Of a DNA stretch of 5,635 nt, positions 1-5,053 are shown piece after piece (positions within the stretch are counted from its first letter, which is position 1; every line of letters starts with the position of its first letter). Below the pieces are notes generated by a model. The model worked only from the letters and a program-made list of their open reading frames with translations. It was not told where the DNA came from and ran no database searches. The DNA lies in the NCBI GenBank assembly GCA_046050405.1, contig JBJOPY010000182.1, positions 1 through 5,635 on the forward strand. The letters run 5' to 3'. The translations under genes were made by a program, and so were the position numbers. Source of the DNA: JADKCL01 sp046050405 (lineage in GTDB: Bacteria; Bacteroidota; Bacteroidia; J057; JADKCL01).

Positions 1-219
1 GACGACAGCCACGATCCCCAGCAATATCAGCGAACCATAGGGCAAGAGGAAGAGATACAAAATTCCTGCGTTGAGGCCAGCGACGAGTTGATTGTCCTTC
101 TCCCCGTAGTTTGATCCCGTGGTGACCGCAGCCTTGCACATCGGGCATTGCGCATGCGAAAGATGGGGAGCCGTAAGCAAACCCAGGCCGAGCAGCAGGA
201 TTCCGACGATCTTTTTCAT
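1..219 (-). CDS. Small conserved Bacteroidota-type CPMC membrane protein, 3' end cut by the window edge
   Basis: A short open frame of 73 codons that runs off the left edge. It begins with ATG at 219, ten bases after the DUF420 stop. Residues 1-23 look like a signal peptide (Met-Lys-Lys, a Leu/Gly-rich core, then HLSHA) with likely cleavage before Gln24. The mature protein would then start Gln-Cys-Pro-Met-Cys, a CxxC pair at C25 and C28. The residue before C25 is Gln, so it is not a good lipobox. After a polar stretch (29-44) comes GLNAGILYLFLLPY (48-61) and a hydrophobic segment continuing to the edge, a likely membrane anchor. I recall similar proteins of about 65-80 residues at the end of Bacteroidota oxidase loci, with no known function. 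A thiol or metal-handling role beside SCO and DUF420 is inference. Probably only a few C-terminal residues are missing. Confidence 0.8.
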   Translation of the reverse strand, partial: MKKIVGILLLGLGLLTAPHLSHAQCPMCKAAVTTGSNYGEKDNQLVAGLNAGILYLFLLPYGSLILLGIVAVV

Positions 220-229
220 TGGCGCAAAA

Positions 230-772
230 TTACGACAACGCAGGGTTAAACACATGGGCGAACAGATATACAATCACGCCGGTCACTGAAACATACAGCC
301 ATATCGGCCAGGCCCATCGGACGATCCTCCTGTGCTGCTGTACTGAATTGGTCAGTCCGCGATAGACGGCGAACAAGGCCAGCGGCACCACGACCATCGA
401 CAGGAGGATATGACTGGCCAGGATCAGCAGATAGACCACCTTGAGAACACCCTGTCCCCCATACTTCACATCCCCGTGTGCGGCATGATAGACGACATAG
501 GAGGCCAGGAAGAATACCGAGAGTACCAGCGCAGCAATCATGACACCCCGGTGCGCTTTCAGCATTCCCCTGCGTACGAAAAGGAGCCCCACCAGCAGGA
601 GAATGCTCACGGCGCTATTGATCCCGGCATTCATTGCGGGCAGAAAACCCACATCCCCGACGAGGGCCCTGCCATTCACATCCCAGAAGAGCAGGGTGGC
701 CACGAGTGATGGCACCACGATGCTCAGCCCGGCAATCACCGGTACGAACAACCTGTCATTTTTTCTGAGCAT
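230..772 (-). CDS. DUF420 family membrane protein (YozB/CtaM-like), probable oxidase assembly factor
   Basis: A 180-residue integral membrane protein with about five hydrophobic segments (10-30, 46-66, 77-96, 110-135, 153-173). It matches the DUF420 family, whose Firmicutes members YozB/CtaM are known to be needed for making active aa3-type oxidases. Histidines sit at or near membrane boundaries: H74 (KAHRG), H96 and H99 (VVYHAAHG), H121 (ASHILLS), H147 (QQHRRIVRW) and H173 (FAHVF). Several look like the family's conserved positions and could bind a metal or heme, which is inference. The KAHRG and HRRIVRW...WLYVSVTG segments are the strongest family markers. The ATG at 772 lies within the end of the canonical SCO gene (17-base overlap), so translation is probably coupled. 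The TAA comes ten bases before the last gene. Placement with SCO, ctaA and ctaB strongly supports an assembly role. Confidence 0.87.
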   Translation of the reverse strand: MLRKNDRLFVPVIAGLSIVVPSLVATLLFWDVNGRALVGDVGFLPAMNAGINSAVSILLLVGLLFVRRGMLKAHRGVMIAALVLSVFFLASYVVYHAAHGDVKYGGQGVLKVVYLLILASHILLSMVVVPLALFAVYRGLTNSVQQHRRIVRWAWPIWLYVSVTGVIVYLFAHVFNPALS

Positions 773-1445
773 ACTCTTCTTTCAATCGCTGAATATCTGC
801 AATCAGGGAATCCACCTCCACGGGGTTCGTGCCGTCATAGAAGGTTCCCCGGAACCTTCCCGCCTTGTCCACCAGGCGCAGGGTGTTGTCATGCACAAAC
901 TTGATCGTCTTGTCCGCATCTTCAGTGGCACTGAAGAAATAATCCTCATGCTCCACCTTGTACAGCTGATGTTTGTCCCCCGTCAGGAAGTACCATTGGT
1001 GGGGCAGAGCCCCGTACTGCTCCGCGTAGGCTTGCAGGACGGGAATCGTATCGTACTCCGGATCAACGGAAAAGGAAACCAAGCGCACTTCACGGTCGCC
1101 CTTGAAGGCGTCCTGCACCCTCTTCAGTCCGCTGCTGAGTTTCGGGCAAATGCTCTGGCAAGTGGTGAAGAAGACGTCTGCCACCCAGATTTTATCCTTC
1201 AGGCTGTCCAGGGTGACCTTCGCCCCGGTCTGTGAAACGAACGAAAAAGGGCGCACGGTCTTGATCACGGAATCTTGGCCGCCATTCGGATCAGGCACTT
1301 TGATCGGGATGACCCTGACGGAGCGGTTTCCGGCACTTGTCTGCTGGTTCTCAAATCCCAGCGTGTAGTACAGGATGACATAGCTCAGCCCTGCCCCGAG
1401 GAGCATGAGCCCGAGAACAAACAGGGGCCTGGCATTCTTTTTCAC
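756..1445 (-). CDS. SCO1/SenC family copper chaperone for cytochrome c oxidase, canonical form
   Basis: The second SCO-family protein of the locus, with all copper ligands. Numbering from a TTG at 1457 (233 residues), it has a membrane anchor (about 12-33), CxxxCP at C100 and C104 (TTCQSICPKL), SFSVDPEYDTIP (128-139) and the ligand histidine H189 in KFVHDNTLRLVD. It should bind copper through Cys-Cys-His and serve CuA assembly on the outer face of the membrane. No usable in-frame ATG precedes the anchor. I prefer the GTG at 1445, giving 229 residues that begin Met-Lys-Lys-Asn; TTG at 1457 is the alternative. The spacer after the upstream SCO gene is 54 or 66 bases and stays open in the same frame. 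The 3' end overlaps the DUF420 gene by 17 bases. It shares a PDPNG/PNPDG plus DSV segment before the domain with the upstream SCO, supporting an old tandem duplication. Confidence 0.92.
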   Translation of the reverse strand: MKKNARPLFVLGLMLLGAGLSYVILYYTLGFENQQTSAGNRSVRVIPIKVPDPNGGQDSVIKTVRPFSFVSQTGAKVTLDSLKDKIWVADVFFTTCQSICPKLSSGLKRVQDAFKGDREVRLVSFSVDPEYDTIPVLQAYAEQYGALPHQWYFLTGDKHQLYKVEHEDYFFSATEDADKTIKFVHDNTLRLVDKAGRFRGTFYDGTNPVEVDSLIADIQRLKEEYAQKK

Positions 1446-1511
1446 TTCAAGCGGCAATCTTTTTGATGCATCCTCAACCCCGTTTCGATCTGAATGGCGT
1501 CCCCGCCGTTT

Positions 1512-2210
1512 TTACTGCCCCACCTGCTTCCCGGGATGGTTGCCCGTCTCTGCGTCCCCCATTTCCTTGAGCAGCAGCACGATGTGCTGTGCCATCGTAA
1601 CCATGTTCGGCTCGGAGTCACCCTGGTAAAACTGCCCGCGCAGGTTGCCGTTCCAATCCACCAACCTCAGCGAGCGGTCATAGAGGCCCTTGATGGCGGT
1701 TACGCCTTCATCGAAGGACGGGTAATGAAGCTCCTCCACCAGGAATTTCCGCATCAGCTCGGGTTCCGCAGCGAGAAAGTACCACCGGTCACCTGCCTGC
1801 ACCCTTTCGGAATACGCCCGGAGGGCAGGGAGGCTGTCGTGGACAGGATCCACTGAAAACGAAAGGAAAACAACCTCGGGATTGTTCGCGAAATCGACCG
1901 TCAACATCTTATGAACATAAGCATTCAGGGCATCGCAGGCTTCGGCACATTTCGTATAAAACAAATTGATCACCAGCACCTTGCCTTTCAGCATCTCGCG
2001 TGTCAAGGAATCCCCTCGCTGTGTGCGGAAGGTGAAGCGGCCGATGGGCCTGAACACTGAATCCGGACTCCCATCCGGATTCGGCATCTTCTCACCAATG
2101 GTCTCGATCGGCCTGTACTTTTGCGTTCCCCCCAGCTTCATGGCCAGATAGACCAACGGCGGAAGAATCAAGATCGCAAAAAGAACGATGAACGGCCGAT
2201 ATCTTTTCAT
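1512..2210 (-). CDS. SCO1/SenC family thioredoxin-fold protein, atypical: CxxxC kept, copper-ligand His replaced by Tyr
   Basis: SCO proteins are membrane-anchored thioredoxin-fold proteins that deliver copper to, or reduce the cysteines of, the CuA site of oxidase subunit II. This one is 232 residues: a basic N-terminus, one membrane anchor (about 7-26), then an extracytoplasmic domain from about 55. The CxxxC pair is C88 and C92 in KCAEACDAL, but the Pro that usually follows the second Cys is Asp93. SFSVDPVHDSLPALRAY (117-133) is a typical SCO segment. The conserved ligand His, expected just before Asp in a (F/V)HD-type motif, is Tyr177 (LYDRSLRLVD); the codon at 1682-1680 is TAT. With no third ligand, classical Cys-Cys-His copper binding is doubtful and a thiol-reductase or partner role is possible. 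The C-terminal 15 or so residues look like a loose tail. Start is the ATG at 2210, seven bases after subunit IV. Confidence 0.88.
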   Translation of the reverse strand: MKRYRPFIVLFAILILPPLVYLAMKLGGTQKYRPIETIGEKMPNPDGSPDSVFRPIGRFTFRTQRGDSLTREMLKGKVLVINLFYTKCAEACDALNAYVHKMLTVDFANNPEVVFLSFSVDPVHDSLPALRAYSERVQAGDRWYFLAAEPELMRKFLVEELHYPSFDEGVTAIKGLYDRSLRLVDWNGNLRGQFYQGDSEPNMVTMAQHIVLLLKEMGDAETGNHPGKQVGQ

Positions 2211-2217
2211 TTCAGCC

Positions 2218-2610
2218 CTACAGTCCTAAGAACCAGCCTTTTCCGTAGAATCCGCCCTCGATGAGCACCACCAGAATCAGCCACAAAACGAAGGTCAGCG
2301 GAATCAAGATGGTCATGACCAGGCTGCGAACCTCATCTTTCAGGTGCATGAAGACAGCGACGATATAGCCGGCTTTCACGAGTGTGAGCCCGATGAAGAT
2401 CAGGTTTCTACCAGTGCCACGACCCATGATGAAAGCGATGAGGAATTCAATGGCGGTAATCGCAAACAAGATCCAAAATACCTGCATCAGCTTCTTCCGA
2501 ATGCCCACACCGGCAGCCTCATCGTGATGGGTGTGGATGTCCGGGTGCGTATAGGGGCTCTGGTCATTGTCGTAGCCCTTCGACTCTGAGTTGTGATGTG
2601 TATCTGACAT
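2218..2610 (-). CDS. Cytochrome c oxidase subunit IV (prokaryotic COX4/CtaF type)
   Basis: A small accessory membrane subunit of bacterial aa3/caa3 oxidases. I start it at the ATG at 2610, giving 130 residues; the frame stays open upstream to 2679, but that extension would overlap the subunit III gene, while 2610 leaves an 11-base purine-rich gap. There are three hydrophobic segments (about 42-62, 69-88, 97-118). The second ends in the signature VKAGYIVAVFMHLKDE (78-93), with K79 and H89, which is characteristic of this family. Before the first helix is a hydrophilic tail of about 40 residues with histidines at 5, 6, 22, 26, 28 and 29. The gene lies between subunit III and the SCO genes, as expected for an oxidase operon. 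The TAG is followed seven bases later by the next gene. Family call is strong from motif, size and position together. Confidence 0.9.
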   Translation of the reverse strand: MSDTHHNSESKGYDNDQSPYTHPDIHTHHDEAAGVGIRKKLMQVFWILFAITAIEFLIAFIMGRGTGRNLIFIGLTLVKAGYIVAVFMHLKDEVRSLVMTILIPLTFVLWLILVVLIEGGFYGKGWFLGL

Positions 2611-2621
2611 AGCTTTCCAGG

Positions 2622-3497
2622 TTATACGAGGTAGAAGAAGGTGAACACGAAGACCCAAACCAAATCGACGAAGTGCCAATAGAGCCCCACCTTCTCGACC
2701 ATTTCATAGTGTCCGCGACGATGGAGTTCGCCATTCTTCGTCCATTTGTACACCAAGAAATTCAGGAAGACCCCGGACGCAACGTGGCTCCCGTGGAAGC
2801 CAGTGATGAAGAAGAAGAGATTGGCAAAGGAGGAATTCTGCGCATACTGATTCACCGTCAGGTTGGCACCTGAGATGATCGCCTCCGGGTTGATCGTTCC
2901 ATCCGCCAACAACGACGATGCAGGCACCAGCTGGTGCAGCAGTTTCGGGTCGGCGAACAGGTTGGCACCGAAATGTGCGGTTCCATTCATCACTTGCAGC
3001 GCACCATCCGGCATGAACTGCGCCACCGTCCCATCCAGCAGGTGAATGGCACCGGCAATATGGTTCGCACCATGCGTACCTGAGATGAAATGGTACCACT
3101 CATAGGCCTGGCAGGATAGAAATGCCAATCCCCCTATGATGGTCCAGAGCATATACTTCTCCACATTCTTCTGGTCCATGCGATGACCCGCCTCCACCGC
3201 CAGCACCATCGTGACAGAGGAAGCGATGAGGATGAAAGTCATCAATCCCACAAACGCCAGGGGAGCCTCGATATGAAACCATTCGTACAGCCCTGGGAAG
3301 TGGGTAAACACCTGCTCCGGGTTTGCCCAGGGTGTCTTGCTTGCAAAGCGAATGCAGCCATAGGTGACCAGCAAAGTCGAAAAAGTAAACGCATCTGACA
3401 TGAGGAAAAACCACATCATCAGCTTGCCATAGGTGGCCTGGAAGGGTTTCCTGCCTCCATCCCATATTGACTTTGGAATTGTCGCTGTTTGAGCCAT
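2622..3497 (-). CDS. coxC: Cytochrome c oxidase subunit III, long form with extramembrane insertion (second paralogue)
   Basis: A second heme-copper oxidase subunit III of 291 residues. Hydrophobic segments lie near 26-49, 77-100, 115-134, 224-248 and 272-291. Family motifs are MWFFLMSDAFTFSTLL (28-43), QAYEWYHFI (130-138), GFHGSHVASG (233-242) and YWHFVDLVWVFVFTFFYL (273-290). Between the third and fourth helices is a long, mostly polar stretch (about 139-222) that splits the usual QAYEW and FHGxHV helices and has no counterpart in standard subunit III; it ends in an Asn/Ser-rich part. I recall similar loops in Bacteroidota homologues but cannot say how conserved this one is. The ATG at 3497 follows a 33-base gap after the first subunit III, the largest spacer upstream of the SCO pair, and a possible promoter lies just before that gap. 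Two tandem subunit III genes are typical of Bacteroidota oxidase loci. Confidence 0.93.
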   Translation of the reverse strand: MAQTATIPKSIWDGGRKPFQATYGKLMMWFFLMSDAFTFSTLLVTYGCIRFASKTPWANPEQVFTHFPGLYEWFHIEAPLAFVGLMTFILIASSVTMVLAVEAGHRMDQKNVEKYMLWTIIGGLAFLSCQAYEWYHFISGTHGANHIAGAIHLLDGTVAQFMPDGALQVMNGTAHFGANLFADPKLLHQLVPASSLLADGTINPEAIISGANLTVNQYAQNSSFANLFFFITGFHGSHVASGVFLNFLVYKWTKNGELHRRGHYEMVEKVGLYWHFVDLVWVFVFTFFYLV

Positions 3498-3530
3498 GTT
3501 TTAAGCGATTGGATTAAATCATTTCAGTTT

Positions 3531-4142
3531 TCAGATCAATGGATCACCCTGGTTGAGCAACAAAAATAGGAATAAATACAACCAGAGCAACCCTAAAAAA
3601 TGCCAGAAAGTCGCAGCATTCTCGATTCCAAGGATATTCCCTGGGCGGTACCGATTGAGCATCAGACGCAGGTACACGATCCCCAAGTAGGCCAGTCCGG
3701 CGACAATGTGAAAACCATGCAGGCAGGTAAGAACATAGAGATAGTTCCCTGCACTGCTGCCTCCCGCACCGAAAACCACCCCCTCCTCCGAGAGGCCCAT
3801 CCATGCCAGGACCTGCCCTGCGAGGAAGAGGATGCCGAGGACCATTGTAAGGATGAATCCAATCTTGGCACGGTGAAAATCACCCCTGCGTGCCCCCCGG
3901 AGACCGATTTGAAGCATGACGCTCGCCACGAGCAGGATGCCTGTGTTCAGCCACAGCATCTTGGGCATCGTGAAATGGTGCCACATATCCTTGTCGCTCT
4001 CTATGCCCTTGCTCACGATGTAGGCACTGGTCAAGGCCCCGAACAACAGGATGATCGATACGATGAACAACCAGAGATTGAACTTTGCAGGATGGATGAT
4101 ATACTTCCGCTCGCCTTCCACTGCCATTCCCTCCTTTTCCAT
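3531..4142 (-). CDS. coxC: Cytochrome c oxidase subunit III, short five-helix form (first paralogue)
   Basis: Subunit III is a non-catalytic membrane subunit that stabilises the oxidase core and supports proton uptake. The product is 203 residues from the ATG at 4142, with about five hydrophobic segments (roughly 20-44, 60-83, 94-115, 134-160, 177-198). Family signatures are LHGFHIVAGLAYL near 141 and TFWHFLGLLWLYLFLF near 177. The frame also opens with a TTG one codon earlier (4145), but the ATG at 4142 shares its A with the ctaB stop codon, so it is the better choice. A third candidate ATG lies five codons in (4127), preceded by AAGGAGG; that spacing is too short for a good Shine-Dalgarno site and Bacteroidota rarely depend on one. 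The C-terminal codons are unusually AT-rich and contain a possible promoter for the next gene. It is much shorter than the second subunit III next to it. Confidence 0.9.
   Translation of the reverse strand: MEKEGMAVEGERKYIIHPAKFNLWLFIVSIILLFGALTSAYIVSKGIESDKDMWHHFTMPKMLWLNTGILLVASVMLQIGLRGARRGDFHRAKIGFILTMVLGILFLAGQVLAWMGLSEEGVVFGAGGSSAGNYLYVLTCLHGFHIVAGLAYLGIVYLRLMLNRYRPGNILGIENAATFWHFLGLLWLYLFLFLLLNQGDPLI
3561..3590 (-). promoter_or_regulatory. Candidate internal Bacteroidota-type promoter inside the end of the first subunit III gene
   Basis: Read on the minus strand, GTTG (TTG at 3590-3588) is followed after 19 bases by TATTTTTG (3568-3561). This matches the Bacteroidota primary sigma consensus, a TTTG-like -33 element about 20 bases from TAnnTTTG. 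Transcription would start near 3555 and leave a leader of roughly 57 bases before the second subunit III gene at 3497. The codons covering the site include TTA, CTA and TTT, which stand out in a GC-rich gene. It could still be a chance product of a Leu/Phe-rich helix, so confidence is modest. Confidence 0.33.
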
Positions 4143-5053
4143 CAAAACTTATCGATCAGCATTGCGATTTGAATCACGGGAAGGTAGATGAAGGAGCCAA
4201 ACATGACCCTGCTAGCCGCCTTCATGGTCCTGGTTTTCAGCAGCAACCAAGACAGAATGGTGAACCCGATCCCCGTCAAGGCGATCAGGATGGAGGTAAA
4301 CGCGCCAGCGATGCCCATCGAATAGGGCAGGATCGCCACCGGAACCAGCAAGAAGGTATAGACGAGGATGATGGACGCCGTGAAACCCGTCCGCCCTGCA
4401 TCCGCAGGCAGCATCTTGAAGCCTGCCTTCTTGTAGTCATCCTCCAGCACCCATGCGATTGCCCAGAAGTGCGGGAACTGCCACAGGAACTGAACCAGGA
4501 AGAGCACCATCGCCTCCGGCCCCAGGGTTCCAGTCGCTGCCGCCCAGCCAATCAAGGGAGGCATGGCACCGGGGATCGCCCCGATCAACACTGCAACCGA
4601 ATGGATGCGCTTCATGGGCGTATAGACGAATGCGTACAGCAACAAGGCAATCACCCCGAGCAAGGCGGGAACGAGTCCCCCGAAGACCACTCCCAGGATC
4701 GTGATGCCCGCTGCACCGCATGCCAAGGCAAAAATGATCGCCTCCACAGGTGCCAAGACCTGGCGTGCCATGGGGCGGTTTTGGGTCCGGGTCATCATCC
4801 GGTCATGCTCGGCCTCGATGACCTGATTGAGCGTGTTGGAGGCCCCGGTGATCAAAAAGCCCCCCAATCCCAAGGCCAGCACCGTCCATGCATCAAACCC
4901 ATGGACATTCGGTGCCATCATGTAGCCGAAGATGGCCGAGAACACCACCAGGAGCGTCAGGCGGGGCTTGACCAATTGCACATATCCCCTTACCCGGGCC
5001 GAGATTCCCGTCCGTACTGCCTCCCCATCGTATGTAGCCCTGCTACTTTGCAT
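4142..5053 (-). CDS. ctaB: Protoheme IX farnesyltransferase (heme O synthase)
   Basis: This UbiA-superfamily membrane prenyltransferase adds a farnesyl group from farnesyl diphosphate to heme B, making heme O, the substrate of CtaA encoded just upstream. The product is 303 residues, a normal length, with about nine hydrophobic segments. The first polyprenyl-diphosphate motif lies around N76, E80, D84, followed by RMM, RT and NRP (85-94). It reads NxxxExxxD where the general superfamily pattern is NxxxDxxxD; I recall the same Glu in other Bacteroidota CtaB proteins, so I do not treat it as a defect. Further family motifs are YTPMKRIHS near 144, WQFPHFWAIAW near 192 and DDYKKAGFKMLP near 205. 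The ATG at 5053 overlaps the last 11 bases of ctaA. Its TGA shares one base with the ATG of the next gene (TGATG). Function is secure from motifs and context. Confidence 0.95.
   Translation of the reverse strand: MQSSRATYDGEAVRTGISARVRGYVQLVKPRLTLLVVFSAIFGYMMAPNVHGFDAWTVLALGLGGFLITGASNTLNQVIEAEHDRMMTRTQNRPMARQVLAPVEAIIFALACGAAGITILGVVFGGLVPALLGVIALLLYAFVYTPMKRIHSVAVLIGAIPGAMPPLIGWAAATGTLGPEAMVLFLVQFLWQFPHFWAIAWVLEDDYKKAGFKMLPADAGRTGFTASIILVYTFLLVPVAILPYSMGIAGAFTSILIALTGIGFTILSWLLLKTRTMKAASRVMFGSFIYLPVIQIAMLIDKF

Noticed and set aside
220..240. TAATTTTG (232-225), a TAnnTTTG match just before the CPMC gene
   Set aside because: It overlaps the DUF420 stop codon and lies five bases before the ATG. 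The -33 region is only a weak TGTG at 18 bases, so it would require a nearly leaderless transcript; chance is the better explanation.
540..1235. Plus-strand open frame of 231 codons opposite the second SCO and DUF420 genes
   Set aside because: It crosses two real minus-strand genes, shows no domain, and has no leader or partner on its strand.
2611..2679. N-terminal extension of subunit IV to a start at 2679
   Set aside because: It would overlap the subunit III gene by 58 bases and add a segment unlike the family; the ATG at 2610 gives the usual size.
2704..3465. Two further minus-strand frames inside the long subunit III gene (2704-3099 and 3100-3465)
   Set aside because: They are the alternate frame of a well-supported subunit III gene and abut without forming a recognisable protein; they do not indicate a frameshift, since the main frame is intact with all motifs.
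3498..3530. Near-palindrome GATTTAATC in the spacer before the long subunit III
   Set aside because: It is only nine bases, with no second copy seen; too short to support an operator or hairpin call.
4128..4137. AAGGAGG just upstream of an internal ATG (4127) in the first subunit III gene
   Set aside because: It lies within codons for Glu-Lys-Glu-Gly, is too close to the ATG for good spacing, and the ATG at 4142 is coupled to the ctaB stop.
4142..4145. TTG at 4145 as the start of the first subunit III
   Set aside because: An ATG follows as the very next codon and shares a base with the ctaB stop, a common coupling arrangement.
3600..4172. Plus-strand open frame of 190 codons opposite the first subunit III gene
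   Set aside because: Shadow of a real gene: polar, Gln/His/Pro-rich composition and no motif.
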